Shown piece by piece: positions 12,075 to 25,154 of a stretch of 64,000 nt of DNA. The notes beneath the pieces were generated by a model. It made no database searches and was not told where the DNA came from. It was given only the letters and a program-made list of their open reading frames with translations. This DNA is from Pseudomonas vranovensis DSM 16006 (lineage in GTDB: Bacteria; Pseudomonadota; Gammaproteobacteria; Pseudomonadales; Pseudomonadaceae), in assembly GCF_000425805.1 (NCBI RefSeq), contig NZ_AUED01000002.1:496001-560000 (forward strand), in the 5' to 3' direction. Position numbers and translations under genes: made by a program. The stretch's first letter is position 1. Every line of letters begins with the position of its first letter.

Positions 12075-12425
12075 AAACATAAAAAAAGAGAGAGGAATTA
12101 TTTAAAGCTTTTCTGTAAAACTTATAGAACTTAAGCGAAGAATTTCTGTGGATAAAACGCTGCATGCCTTTATTTTCGCTATGTACAGAGATCTGAAACC
12201 TTGTCGAGAAGACGTGCTGCGGCTGTGTCGAATGCTCGGAAAACCTGTGGATCAAATCGATGGTTATCCACAGCCAAGTTATCCACCGACTTCAGCCCCC
12301 AGTTGTGCAAAGACCTCAGGCACGGTTATCCACAGAGCTTATTCACAGTGCCGCAAGGTCATTTTGGTCACTAAGCTGCTGATTTATCGCCACCCTTAGC
12401 GCACCTGCATGTGGATAACTGCGCT
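12075..12425. other. Chromosomal replication origin oriC
   Basis: The 580-base rpmH-dnaA gap holds no gene. An AT-rich stretch (about 12081-12146, likely unwinding region) is followed by a cluster of DnaA boxes. Exact boxes are TGTGGATAA at 12147, TTATCCACA at 12264, TTATCCACA at 12326 and TGTGGATAA at 12410. Near matches are TGTGGATCA at 12246, TTATCCACC at 12279 and TTATTCACA at 12339. Position next to dnaA and box density are those of known Pseudomonas origins. The last box overlaps the dnaA promoter. Confidence 0.93.
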
Positions 12426-12440
12426 GGTGCTCGGTACAAT
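12412..12440 (+). promoter_or_regulatory. Probable dnaA promoter overlapping a DnaA box
   Basis: TGGATA (12412-12417) and TACAAT (12435-12440) are 17 bases apart and lie about 45 bases upstream of the dnaA start. The -35 element falls inside the exact DnaA box at 12410-12418, so DnaA bound there should compete with RNA polymerase. Prediction from sequence only; the -35 match is 4 of 6. Confidence 0.55.
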
Positions 12441-12485
12441 GGCGGCTTGTTTTTGCCTCACCGGCTTTCAACTCAGGGGATATCC

Positions 12486-14000
12486 GTGTCAGTGGAACTT
12501 TGGCAGCAGTGCGTGGAGCTTCTGCGCGATGAACTGCCTGCCCAGCAATTCAACACCTGGATCCGTCCGCTACAGGTCGAAGCCGAAGGCGACGAGTTGC
12601 GCGTCTATGCGCCCAACCGTTTTGTTCTCGACTGGGTCAATGAAAAGTACCTGAGCCGTCTGCTCGAGCTGTTGGGCGAACACGGCAACGGTATTGCGCC
12701 TGCCCTTTCCTTATTAATAGGCAGCAGACGCAGTTCGACGCCTCGTGCCGCCCCCAATGCGCCATTGGCAGCGGCTGCCGCTGCCTCCCAGGCCCAGGCA
12801 GCACAGACTGCCGTGGCCAAGGAGCCTGTCCAGGCACCTATTGCCGCCCCGGCGGTAGCCGAGGTCGAGGACGCGCCTTCGCGTGACAGCTTTGATTCGA
12901 TGGGCGAGTCCAATGCCGCCCCGGCGCCAAGTGGTCGCACCGAAACACGCACGGTGCAGGTCGAAGGTGCGCTTAAGCACACCAGCTACCTGAACCGCAC
13001 CTTTACCTTCGAGAACTTCGTAGAGGGTAAGTCCAACCAACTGGCCCGCGCGGCCGCCTGGCAGGTCGCCGATAATCCCAAGCATGGCTACAACCCACTG
13101 TTCCTGTATGGCGGCGTAGGCTTGGGTAAAACGCACTTGATGCATGCTGTGGGTAACCACCTGCTCAAGAAGAACCCGAATGCCAAAGTGGTGTACCTGC
13201 ATTCCGAGCGTTTTGTCGCCGACATGGTCAAGGCGCTGCAACTCAATGCCATCAACGAGTTCAAGCGTTTCTACCGTTCGGTTGACGCCTTGCTTATCGA
13301 TGACATTCAGTTCTTCGCCCGCAAGGAGCGTTCCCAGGAAGAGTTCTTCCACACCTTCAACGCCTTGCTTGAAGGCGGTCAGCAGGTCATCTTGACCAGT
13401 GACCGTTACCCGAAAGAGATCGAAGGGCTGGAAGAGCGACTGAAATCGCGATTCGGCTGGGGCCTGACCGTGGCCGTCGAGCCACCGGAACTGGAAACCC
13501 GTGTCGCGATCCTGATGAAGAAAGCCGACCAGGCCAAGGTAGACCTGCCGCATGACGCGGCCTTCTTCATTGCCCAGCGCATTCGCTCCAACGTCCGTGA
13601 ACTTGAAGGCGCGCTGAAGCGAGTCATCGCTCACTCGCACTTCATGGGACGCGATATCACCATCGAGCTGATTCGCGAATCGCTCAAGGATCTGTTGGCA
13701 CTGCAGGACAAACTGGTGAGTGTGGATAACATCCAGCGCACCGTGGCCGAGTACTACAAGATCAAGATTTCCGACCTGCTGTCCAAGCGGCGCTCCCGTT
13801 CGGTGGCCCGCCCACGTCAGGTGGCCATGGCACTGTCCAAGGAACTGACCAACCACAGCTTGCCGGAAATCGGTGACGTCTTCGGCGGTCGCGACCACAC
13901 CACGGTGTTGCACGCGTGCCGCAAGATCAACGAACTCAAGGAATCCGACGCGGATATCCGCGAGGACTACAAGAACCTGCTGCGGACCCTGACGACGTGA
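12486..14000 (+). CDS. dnaA: Chromosomal replication initiator protein DnaA
   Basis: A 504-residue initiator. It has the N-terminal DnaB-contact domain ([20 protein letters not shown]), an Ala/Pro-rich linker, AAA+ Walker [10 protein letters not shown] (about residues 207-216), Walker [10 protein letters not shown], and the C-terminal DNA-binding signature [15 protein letters not shown] use the GTG at 12486 with AGGGGA just upstream; an upstream in-frame ATG would add residues absent from the family. The gene contains an exact DnaA box at 13721. Confidence 0.97.
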   Translation: MSVELWQQCVELLRDELPAQQFNTWIRPLQVEAEGDELRVYAPNRFVLDWVNEKYLSRLLELLGEHGNGIAPALSLLIGSRRSSTPRAAPNAPLAAAAAASQAQAAQTAVAKEPVQAPIAAPAVAEVEDAPSRDSFDSMGESNAAPAPSGRTETRTVQVEGALKHTSYLNRTFTFENFVEGKSNQLARAAAWQVADNPKHGYNPLFLYGGVGLGKTHLMHAVGNHLLKKNPNAKVVYLHSERFVADMVKALQLNAINEFKRFYRSVDALLIDDIQFFARKERSQEEFFHTFNALLEGGQQVILTSDRYPKEIEGLEERLKSRFGWGLTVAVEPPELETRVAILMKKADQAKVDLPHDAAFFIAQRIRSNVRELEGALKRVIAHSHFMGRDITIELIRESLKDLLALQDKLVSVDNIQRTVAEYYKIKISDLLSKRRSRSVARPRQVAMALSKELTNHSLPEIGDVFGGRDHTTVLHACRKINELKESDADIREDYKNLLRTLTT

Positions 14001-14040
14001 TCGGCGTCAGCGCAGCTTATTAAAGGCAAGGGACTAGACC

Positions 14041-15144
14041 ATGCATTTCACCATTCAACGCGAAGCCCTGTTGAAACCCCTGCAACTGGTCGCAGGCGTC
14101 GTCGAGCGCCGCCAGACCTTGCCGGTATTGTCCAACGTATTGCTGGTAGTTCAAGGCCAACAACTGTCACTTACCGGTACTGACCTGGAAGTGGAACTGG
14201 TTGGTCGTGTGCAACTGGAAGAGCCCGCCGAGCCAGGCGAGATCACTGTGCCGGCACGCAAGCTGATGGATATCTGCAAAAGCCTGCCTAACGACGCACT
14301 GATCGACATCAAGCTCGACGAGCAGAAGATCGTGGTCAAGGCAGGCCGCAGCCGTTTTACCCTGTCGACCCTGCCGGCCAACGACTTCCCGACTGTGGAA
14401 GAAGGCCCGGGTTCGCTGACCTGCAACCTTGAGCAAAGCCGTCTGCGCCGCTTGATCGAGCGCACCAGCTTTGCCATGGCTCAGCAGGACGTGCGCTACT
14501 ACCTCAACGGCATGCTGCTGGAAGTGTCTACCGATACGCTGCGCGCCGTGGCTACCGACGGTCACCGTCTTGCCATGTGCTCGATGCGTGCCGATATTGG
14601 TCAGGCCGACCGTCACCAGGTCATCGTGCCCCGCAAGGGCATCCTGGAGCTGGCGCGCTTGCTCACCGAGCCTGATGGTATGGTCAGCATCGTACTGGGT
14701 CAGCACCACATTCGTGCTACTACCGGTGAGTTCACCTTCACCTCCAAGCTGGTCGATGGCAAGTTCCCGGACTACGAGCGCGTGCTTCCTAAAGGTGGCG
14801 ACAAGCTGGTGATCGGTGATCGTCAGGCGCTGCGCGAAGCGTTCAGCCGTACTGCCATTCTGTCGAACGAGAAATATCGCGGCATTCGCCTGCAGTTGGC
14901 CAATGGCCAGCTGAAGATCCAGGCGAACAACCCTGAGCAGGAAGAAGCGGAAGAAGAGATCAGCGTCGACTACAACGGTAGCTCGCTGGAAATCGGCTTC
15001 AACGTCAGCTACCTGCTGGACGTATTGGGTGTCATGACTACCGAGCAAGTTCGTCTGATCCTGTCGGATTCCAACAGCAGTGCCCTGCTGCAGGAAGCTG
15101 ACAATGACGACTCCGCTTACGTTGTCATGCCGATGCGTCTGTAA
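14041..15144 (+). CDS. dnaN: DNA polymerase III beta subunit (sliding clamp)
   Basis: A 367-residue clamp (MHFTIQREALLKPLQLVAGV) with three similar domains, the standard length. The dimer encircles DNA and tethers polymerase III. The C-terminal VMPMRL is the conserved end that lines the ligand pocket. The start has AAGGCAAGGGA upstream. It is 40 bases after dnaA and 19 bases before recF. Confidence 0.98.
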   Translation: MHFTIQREALLKPLQLVAGVVERRQTLPVLSNVLLVVQGQQLSLTGTDLEVELVGRVQLEEPAEPGEITVPARKLMDICKSLPNDALIDIKLDEQKIVVKAGRSRFTLSTLPANDFPTVEEGPGSLTCNLEQSRLRRLIERTSFAMAQQDVRYYLNGMLLEVSTDTLRAVATDGHRLAMCSMRADIGQADRHQVIVPRKGILELARLLTEPDGMVSIVLGQHHIRATTGEFTFTSKLVDGKFPDYERVLPKGGDKLVIGDRQALREAFSRTAILSNEKYRGIRLQLANGQLKIQANNPEQEEAEEEISVDYNGSSLEIGFNVSYLLDVLGVMTTEQVRLILSDSNSSALLQEADNDDSAYVVMPMRL

Positions 15145-15163
15145 CTTGTCCAGCAGACTCTAG

Positions 15164-18689
<3,526 letters not shown>

Positions 18690-18694
18690 TCAGG
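18690..18694. repeat. Target-site duplication, left copy (TCAGG)
   Basis: TCAGG follows the gyrB stop codon directly and is repeated at 38678-38682 beyond the right end. Five-base duplications are the rule for Tn7-family transposition. Confidence 0.88.
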
Positions 18695-18736
18695 TGTAGG
18701 TTCACTGAATAGTTGCGCATTTTCACAAATAAATGG
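18695..18736 (+). repeat. Left transposon end with TnsB-binding-type repeats
   Basis: The terminal TGTAGGTTCAC is followed by two copies of a repeat: TTCACTGAATAGTTG (18701-18715) and TTCACAAATAAATGG (18722-18736). Related copies lie in the right end (38549, 38580, 38657). Over the five copies the pattern is YTCACANAATAGWTG. In Tn7 such repeats bind the transposase TnsB; that role here is inferred. Confidence 0.75.
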
Positions 18737-18775
18737 AACTACTAACTCCTAGAGTTAGGATTCCACGTTGAAAGA

Positions 18776-18803
18776 AGGCCCGCTTACTAGCGGGCTTTTT
18801 TTT
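18776..18803 (+). terminator. Rho-independent terminator carried in the left transposon end
   Basis: GCCCGC (18778-18783), loop TTACTA, GCGGGC (18790-18795), then eight T. It lies 87 bases after the gyrB stop but inside the element, so it probably now ends gyrB transcription in place of the displaced native terminator. Confidence 0.85.
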
Positions 18804-19647
18804 GCACAAAAAAAGGCCAATATCCTTATGGTAAGGTTGGCAAGATCGATAAGTTATAACGGTAGAAGCTCAGGACATTCCCGAGCAGAAATACTAAAAG
18901 AACTCGAGTTCAATGACACTTAGAGACTTTAATTTTTACTTTGAATATAGAGTCTAAAGTTTATTGGGGGAGGCGGATTATTTCATCTTATGGCAGGGTC
19001 TCCTAAAAAATTAAGACACATATTACGGCCATTCGTAATTCGAAAAAAAACCGCTCGGCTTCCCTGAGATTAGAAATTTTAAAAATATGCAGCGTATAAA
19101 GATATTATACGTTGAAAGATTAAATTCTGAGCCTTCAGTGTTGTAAGTATTCAATAAAAATACTTAGATTCAGTTGTAAGCAATGGATTTTCCCAGTGGT
19201 CTGGAATATTATTTGGTAATTGTATTTATTGAGGTTGGAGCTGTTCTAGCAATAAAATCAGAAGCTTGCCGAAGCCGACGCAAGTCAAATATTCGATTTG
19301 GAAGTGGCTAAGAATTGCAAGATTAGAGCAAAACCGTATAAACGAGAGGAAGCTTGAATTAATTTAGCTATGAATGTCAGAGGACGAGATCATGAAAAGC
19401 GGGAGGTGTGAAATGTAAAAACGCGACCAAAACCTAGGGGTTTTGACCGCGTCCATTTGAAGCGATGTTGCTGGTCTGGTAGCCGCAATTTCAGCTTTTT
19501 TTGGATGCTTGTCAATCCCCTCCCATCATTTCGACTTTATCGAGGGCTCTCGACGGGAAAGTGTTGCCTGTCGATTCTGCCCCTTGGGTGCCGCTCTGTG
19601 CCTGTGTTCTCAGGCGCCGCGACGGTACACGTCTACGGAGGTGTGCG
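18804..19647. other. AT-rich non-coding leader between left end and tnsA
   Basis: About 840 bases with no credible gene on either strand; frames are broken by many stops. The only clear structure is a hairpin at 19421-19452: ACGCG..CAAAACC pairs with GGTTTTG..CGCGT around the loop TAGG, with two mismatched positions. On the minus strand it is followed by TTTTTACATTT, so it could end leftward transcription. An Arg-rich frame overlapping the tnsA start looks spurious. Confidence 0.5.
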
Positions 19648-20286
19648 ATGGCAGTACGTAAGGTAGTTACTCGCAGCTCATGTCATTTCAGAGGGTACTT
19701 CCCCTCGATCAAAAATGGTCACCCTGTAGCCTGGGAATCCCAGCTGGAAGGAGGTTTTCTCCGCTTACTCGAGCTCTCACCGTCAGTTCTTCGTTATGAA
19801 GTGCAGCCGTCTCGGGAAAGATTTCTCTTGGGAGATACATTAGTAGATTACGTTCCGGATCTTCGTGTTTTCCTTGCGGACGGTGGTGAGTGGTGGTTCG
19901 AAGTAAAGCCAGAAAAAAAGCTTTTGGTCAGTAGCGTCAAGCAAAAGCTGTGTGCAGCTAAGAACCATTTTTCTGCCACCGATCGGAGTTTTTCCGTCGT
20001 TACAGAAGGCCTGATCTGGCGAGAACCATTGGCGACCAATATCCAAAAAATTCTGTATCACCGATACAGTCCTTCTCTTCCTTCGTCAGATCAAGCCGAA
20101 GTTTGGCTTAAGTTGAATAAATACAAACCCCAAGTATTCCATGAGGTCATATCATTATTTGGGGAAGTAGAAGCTTGGCGTTTGTTGGGGCTGTGTATTG
20201 TCGGTGTTGACCTTGAAAAGCCTTTGCTGAACCAATCACAAGTCTTTCTTTCAGGAGGACATCGTCATGCAAACTTTTTTGCTTAA
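19648..20286 (+). CDS. tnsA: TnsA-like transposon endonuclease
   Basis: A 212-residue protein. In Tn7, TnsA cuts the 5' ends of the element so that it moves by cut-and-paste. The restriction-enzyme fold is visible: Glu34 (WESQLEGGFLRLLE), Asp71 (DYVPDLRV) and the pair Glu85-x-Lys87 (WWFEVKPEKK) fit the E...D...ExK active site. The start at 19648 is preceded by GGAGGTG. The last 20 bases overlap tnsB, so the genes are translationally coupled. It is shorter than Tn7 TnsA (273 residues), as in many Tn7-like elements. Confidence 0.88.
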   Translation: MAVRKVVTRSSCHFRGYFPSIKNGHPVAWESQLEGGFLRLLELSPSVLRYEVQPSRERFLLGDTLVDYVPDLRVFLADGGEWWFEVKPEKKLLVSSVKQKLCAAKNHFSATDRSFSVVTEGLIWREPLATNIQKILYHRYSPSLPSSDQAEVWLKLNKYKPQVFHEVISLFGEVEAWRLLGLCIVGVDLEKPLLNQSQVFLSGGHRHANFFA

Positions 20287-22231
20287 GGCGAAGTTAGTTG
20301 TGGTTATACATGGTAGAACGATGTCGCTGCAGCGGCGGCTGATCGATAGACGTCTGCTTTTCATTGATCAATATGGTGAGCCAACTACTTTAACCGACCG
20401 TGAGTTTCATCTTGGTTATGAGCGACGTGAGATCGAAATCTGTACAGACCAACCTTACCTAGGTGAGATTCCATGCGTGAGGAACGTAGCCCCGGATCTA
20501 TCTTGTTTTCCCGCAAAGCACAGTGAGGAAGCTTTACGCCGTCGTAAGTATATTGAGTGCGTAACCGAGGGGCAGATAAAATTGCCTAAAAAATATGATC
20601 TGCAAGAGAAATTAACCGAGATTGCCGTAAAAATTGGAGATGCAACTGTTCCATCTGTATCTACTTTTAGAAGGTGGCACACAAAATTCGTAGGTCGAAA
20701 TGTTGTAAAGCTTATTCCTAAACATGCCGATAAGGGAAGAACCAGCGTAATATCTGGTGAGTTGGAAGAAATATTACAAGATGTCATCCACGAGGTATAC
20801 CTTCAGTTAGAACGGCATCAAGTTTCAAAAGTAGTTGGCGAATATCTGAAGCGTGTCGATGAGAGGAACGTTACACGTTTGCCCTCTGATCAGCTAAACA
20901 AGCCTTGTGGTATGACTGTTCGTAGATATATTGCCAGGCTCGATCCATACGAGGTTGATGTTCGTCGTATTGGTAAGTATGCGGCCAAAAAGAAGCATCG
21001 GGTTGCGAGAGAAATGCTCGTGGTTGGGGGGATTTTGGATCGATGGGAGATCGACCATACTCTGTTGGATGTCCTACTTGTAGACGAAGAAACTGGATTG
21101 GTTATAGGCCGCCCCTATATCACTATCGTGTTAGACAAATATTCACGAATGATCATGGGCTACCTAATTCACTTAGCTGCACCTAACACTGAGACAATCC
21201 TTCGCGTCATTGAACGTTCCATTCGCCCTAAAACGGAGCTTCTGGAGCGATTTCCTAAAGTACAAAACGAGTGGCGCGCTCATGGAGTCCCCGCACGACT
21301 CGTTCCTGACAACGCTGCGGAATTTCATGCAGATGATTTGATTGCCGGATTCAACGAACTCGGCATCGAGATTATGTATCCTCGCTCAAGAGGTCCAGAG
21401 ATGAAAGGATCGGTCGAAAGATTTTTCCGCACTCAGAATCTCGGACTGATTCATAACCTGCCTGGCACTACATTTTCCAACACCCAAGAGAAGGGAGACT
21501 ACAGATCAGAGAAATATGCGTGCTTCACGCTGGCTCAACTGGAAGCCAGCGTCGTCAAATGGATTGTTGATGGTTATCATCAGACCCCCCACCGGAGTCT
21601 TAGCAAAAGGACCCCTGCGCAGGTATGGGCCTCCGAAGAGACTAGTCGGCTGATCAAGTTGCCCGTTGACCTTGATGCCCTTGAATGCATTCTAGCTCGC
21701 CGAAGTTCGGTGAAAGTACATCATTACGGTATTGAAGTATGCGGTCACGGGTACCACTCGCCGGAACTTGCTGAGCTAAGAATGCTGATGGCACCGCAGG
21801 AGAAAATCAATGTTCGATATCGTGATGAACTTGGACATGTTTGGGTGCATGACCGTTTCAGAAACGTATTTTTGCAGGTACCCATAAAAGATAAGCGCAT
21901 GCTCGGGTTGAGTCGTGAATTATGGAAAGCGGCCGAAAAAGCACTTCAAGACAGCGGCAGCAATAGCCCAAGCTTTGACCAGGTCCATCAGTGCTATCGC
22001 GATTTAACACAGGATATTGCGGAGGCTCGCCGCTCTCAGAAGTTGCGTAAACGTCGGGCTGTAACCCGTGCCAAGATAGATAAGGACGGTTGGAGGCTCG
22101 ATGGTTCCGTAAAGCCTCTCATCGCGTTTTCAGAAATGGATTGGTTAGACAAGCCAAGCGGCACCGCAAATGTAGCAACATCATTCAAGGTTACCCGGCG
22201 TCACCTGAGCGGAGGACTAAGTGATGAGTAA
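20267..22231 (+). CDS. tnsB: TnsB-like DDE transposase
   Basis: A 654-residue transposase of the Mu/TniA/TnsB group. It binds the end repeats and cuts and joins 3' ends. The catalytic triad is Asp263 (WEIDHTLLD), Asp348 (VPDNAAEFH) and Glu384 (MKGSVERFF), a DD(35)E spacing in the rve core. An N-terminal helix-turn-helix region (about 100-165) precedes it and a beta-barrel-type C-terminal region follows. AGGAGG lies before the ATG at 20267. The stop overlaps the tnsC start. Confidence 0.93.
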   Translation: MQTFLLKAKLVVVIHGRTMSLQRRLIDRRLLFIDQYGEPTTLTDREFHLGYERREIEICTDQPYLGEIPCVRNVAPDLSCFPAKHSEEALRRRKYIECVTEGQIKLPKKYDLQEKLTEIAVKIGDATVPSVSTFRRWHTKFVGRNVVKLIPKHADKGRTSVISGELEEILQDVIHEVYLQLERHQVSKVVGEYLKRVDERNVTRLPSDQLNKPCGMTVRRYIARLDPYEVDVRRIGKYAAKKKHRVAREMLVVGGILDRWEIDHTLLDVLLVDEETGLVIGRPYITIVLDKYSRMIMGYLIHLAAPNTETILRVIERSIRPKTELLERFPKVQNEWRAHGVPARLVPDNAAEFHADDLIAGFNELGIEIMYPRSRGPEMKGSVERFFRTQNLGLIHNLPGTTFSNTQEKGDYRSEKYACFTLAQLEASVVKWIVDGYHQTPHRSLSKRTPAQVWASEETSRLIKLPVDLDALECILARRSSVKVHHYGIEVCGHGYHSPELAELRMLMAPQEKINVRYRDELGHVWVHDRFRNVFLQVPIKDKRMLGLSRELWKAAEKALQDSGSNSPSFDQVHQCYRDLTQDIAEARRSQKLRKRRAVTRAKIDKDGWRLDGSVKPLIAFSEMDWLDKPSGTANVATSFKVTRRHLSGGLSDE

Positions 22232-23165
22232 TCATGAAGGAAGTCCAGCCTCATTTTCTCTGCGTCACCACTTCATTCTGAGCCCTCAGGCAGAGCAAGC
22301 ACTAGCCCGCCTAACTGAAGTTCATGGAGACACACGACGCACAGGTACTAGTAAGGGACTTGTTATACAAGGGCCAAGCGGTGTTGGGAAAAGTACTTTG
22401 ATTAGAGAGTACGTCGAAGAATTGAAGTCTGCTGACGGAGTTGATGCGAGGCAACGCGCTGTGCTCATCGTGGAAATTCCGTCCTCTCCAACCAAAAAGA
22501 ACCTAGCAACGGCTGTGTTGACCGCGATGAAAGATCCGTACGCGGACTCGCGTAACCATTCGGCAGAAACGAAGTTTGCGAGAATTATTCAACTATTAAG
22601 CAAATTAGGTGTTGAAGTAGTCGTTCTAGACGAAGCGCAGCATCTCGTGGATTACAAGCGTAATGCAGCGTACGAGGCGGCGGACTGGATCAAGAGCCTG
22701 ATGAACGAAACTAGCATTACATTCGTCCTTGTCGGTCTGAAGCGAACTGAAGGTCTGCTCTGGGCTAACGAGCAGCTGAGACGAAGATTCTCTGCCACGG
22801 TTGATTACAATAGGTTCATGTTGACCGAAGCTTGTTGGAGACAGTTCGCTATACTTCTCCAAAGTATTCAGGAACTACTACCGGTAGCGTCTATTAGCTT
22901 TTCAGAAAAAGAAATTATCCGCCGGATGTATCTAGCTTCATTTGGGTTAATTGACTATCTGATAAAAATTTTAGATCGCTCTGTTTGGCTGGTCCAGTAC
23001 CGATGTTCTGAAGGCATCAATCTGGGACTACTGTCTGAAGCGTTTAAGGATGAGGTATGGAGCTCTGCACCTGATGTACGCAATCCTTTCAGTGATGTAT
23101 TCGACTTCAAACCTTTAATTGGAGCTCGTGAGCCTTTTGAGAACTTTGACATCATTGCGGCTTGA
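22224..23165 (+). CDS. tnsC: TnsC/TniB-like AAA+ ATPase
   Basis: A 313-residue ATPase that would connect the target-selection protein to the transposase. Walker A is GPSGVGKST (residues 50-58), Walker B VVVLDEAQH (132-140), and a sensor-type stretch FVLVGLKRTEG follows. It is as short as the TniB class, so it lacks the long terminal tails of Tn7 TnsC. I chose the ATG at 22224 (GGAGG eight bases upstream); a GTG three bases earlier is possible. It overlaps tnsB by 8 bases. Confidence 0.9.
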   Translation: MSNHEGSPASFSLRHHFILSPQAEQALARLTEVHGDTRRTGTSKGLVIQGPSGVGKSTLIREYVEELKSADGVDARQRAVLIVEIPSSPTKKNLATAVLTAMKDPYADSRNHSAETKFARIIQLLSKLGVEVVVLDEAQHLVDYKRNAAYEAADWIKSLMNETSITFVLVGLKRTEGLLWANEQLRRRFSATVDYNRFMLTEACWRQFAILLQSIQELLPVASISFSEKEIIRRMYLASFGLIDYLIKILDRSVWLVQYRCSEGINLGLLSEAFKDEVWSSAPDVRNPFSDVFDFKPLIGAREPFENFDIIAA

Positions 23166-23250
23166 GATCTAATCAATGTCTGTTAGTTAACAACGGACAT
23201 TCAAGATTTAAGTGCCTTTCGTTGCAATGCTATATGAAGGAATAAGGTGC

Positions 23251-25095
23251 ATGTTCGGTCTATTGGTAAATGCTACGCCAAAGTGCGATGAGAGCTTGGT
23301 CGGATACCTGCATCGCTTGGGGGATTGTAATGCCCTCCGAAATGGTGAGGTTGTAAAGCTATTTAAAGAGCTGACAGATGAGCAAGTATACGAATGGTTG
23401 GATGAGGATGTAAGGCCTGTAAGCTGGCATGAAGTGGTCACAGTAGTTAGATCGCCTAAGTTCACTAATCAAAAAATCTGGTCGTTAGTTAGGTCAAAGT
23501 TTTGTCCGGTTTGTTTTGTAACTGAGCTTTACTGGCGTGAGGTATGGGAGCTAACTCTTTATACAACCTGCTCGATCCATAAAGTTGAGTTGCTATATGG
23601 ATGTCCGAAGTGTCAGGCGAAAATAAATCAAAAGATACTGATCACGAAATTTTGCGACATCTGTGGATTTTCATTTTCGGATGTAACTTTTCCAACTTTA
23701 GCAGCCGATGAGTCAAAGGTTTGGATGTCGGTGGAGCTTGAAAAACGTTTAAGGCAGAGAAGTACCGAAAACACATCTGGAGTTGAGTCACTAACCTACG
23801 AACAGTTACATTTATTAGCTGTTCGCGTCGGTGTGAGGGCGTTGAGTCGAAAACATTTCATGAACATGACAGTTTCATCGATGGCGTGCAGGAACGTAGC
23901 TCCTGACTTAGCTCAAGCGGCGGGCCAAATTCTTTCGGGTTGGCCTGGGTCCTTTCATGATTTACTCACTGATCTTATCAGAATCAGAGGAACAAAACTT
24001 TCATCTAAACTAGGTTCCGCATTTGGGTTAATTTATAATGACGTGTACTTGTCTCTGGCCGATCGATGCTACGACTTTGTTCGTGATGAGTTCGAAAGGT
24101 ACATCGTTCAAAATTGGGAGGGTCCTTTGGCTTTGCGGAATCGGCGTTTAAGTGAGTGCACATTGCTTGAACACCGTTGGCTTTCATACAGCAAGGCAGC
24201 GCAAAAAACTGGTCTTCCCGAAAATTTTCTTAGAAGGATGCATTTATCCGGTGAGCTCGATGCTCGGGAGTTTAGGTATTCCTGTGGTAAAACTGTCGTA
24301 GTCGTCGATATTGAAGAAGCGCGAAGGCTCTCTGCAATAGTGCACGAGCCTCTTAACCTACGGCAAACTTCTCGGCTGCTTTGCGTCAGTAGAAAGCGCG
24401 TTGAGCAGTTAATAAAATCAGGGGTACTAAATTATGTTGGCGGCTCTCCACATGCTGGTGAAAAATGGTTTGTCGACTTTAGCTCAATAATTTCTCTTGC
24501 TCCTCCACGGTTTTTACCCTATCCCAGCGATAACTTTATAACAATATCGCAGGCTGCAAAGCATTATCTGCCTACATCTGGCGGCTTGCCGGAGTTGGTA
24601 ATGGCGATCCAGTCTGGGACTATACCTGTGTTTTGTAGAGCAGAGAAAGAAGCTCTAAATATTGGGAAATGGCTTTTTGATCCGAACGAGCTTGAGAAAA
24701 ACAGTATAACGAGTCTTACCTCCTCGTACGCGAATGGTATGTCAGTTTCACAAGCAGCAAAAACTCTCGGTGTAAAGGATGAAGTTGCTTACGCTCTTGT
24801 ACGTCTTGGTCGGCTTCGTAGCGAAACGGTTCAAAGCTCCAGGCGACCAGCACAATTGATCAGCCTCCAATCAATAAAGCATTTTGAAAGAAACTATATC
24901 CTTTCTCCAGAAATTGCGCGGATTCTAGGAACTCATGTTGTAAATGTCCAATTTCATTTACAAGCAGGAGGTTTTTCCCCTATAGCTGGTCCTAATATTT
25001 TAAGCGCACCGTGCCGCCAGAATGTATGGAGACGGGGGAAAAAGCTTATGGCGTACATTTCCACCACAGCTAATATTTACGATCTAGTTGATTGA
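23251..25095 (+). CDS. tniQ: TniQ/TnsD-type target-selection protein
   Basis: A 614-residue protein. The N-terminal TniQ domain starts DESLVGYLHRLGDCN (residues 13-27). Zinc ligands are clear: Cys85/Cys88 (CPVC), Cys107/His110, Cys118/Cys121 (CPKC) and Cys135/Cys138 (CDIC). The long C-terminal part has several helix-turn-helix-like segments, for example LNLRQTSRLLCVSRKRVEQLIKSG and GMSVSQAAKTLGVKDEVAYAL. This is the layout of TnsD, which reads a fixed chromosomal site. As the only TniQ protein of an element sitting behind gyrB, it probably recognises the 3' end of gyrB. ATG 23251 is chosen over an upstream GTG because the TniQ domain starts here. Confidence 0.88.
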   Translation: MFGLLVNATPKCDESLVGYLHRLGDCNALRNGEVVKLFKELTDEQVYEWLDEDVRPVSWHEVVTVVRSPKFTNQKIWSLVRSKFCPVCFVTELYWREVWELTLYTTCSIHKVELLYGCPKCQAKINQKILITKFCDICGFSFSDVTFPTLAADESKVWMSVELEKRLRQRSTENTSGVESLTYEQLHLLAVRVGVRALSRKHFMNMTVSSMACRNVAPDLAQAAGQILSGWPGSFHDLLTDLIRIRGTKLSSKLGSAFGLIYNDVYLSLADRCYDFVRDEFERYIVQNWEGPLALRNRRLSECTLLEHRWLSYSKAAQKTGLPENFLRRMHLSGELDAREFRYSCGKTVVVVDIEEARRLSAIVHEPLNLRQTSRLLCVSRKRVEQLIKSGVLNYVGGSPHAGEKWFVDFSSIISLAPPRFLPYPSDNFITISQAAKHYLPTSGGLPELVMAIQSGTIPVFCRAEKEALNIGKWLFDPNELEKNSITSLTSSYANGMSVSQAAKTLGVKDEVAYALVRLGRLRSETVQSSRRPAQLISLQSIKHFERNYILSPEIARILGTHVVNVQFHLQAGGFSPIAGPNILSAPCRQNVWRRGKKLMAYISTTANIYDLVD

Positions 25096-25154
25096 TATTG
25101 ATGCCGTAGAGGCAGCATCGCGCTGCAACGATTTTCTAATTAAGGCCTGAAAAA

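Noticed and set aside
18776..18803. The terminator after gyrB as the native gyrB terminator
   Set aside because: It lies inside the transposon, which starts 6 bases after the gyrB stop; the native stem is at 38699-38726.
19457..19666. A 69-codon frame just before tnsA
   Set aside because: It overlaps the tnsA start, has no ribosome site, and its composition (Trp/Arg/Cys-rich) is not protein-like.
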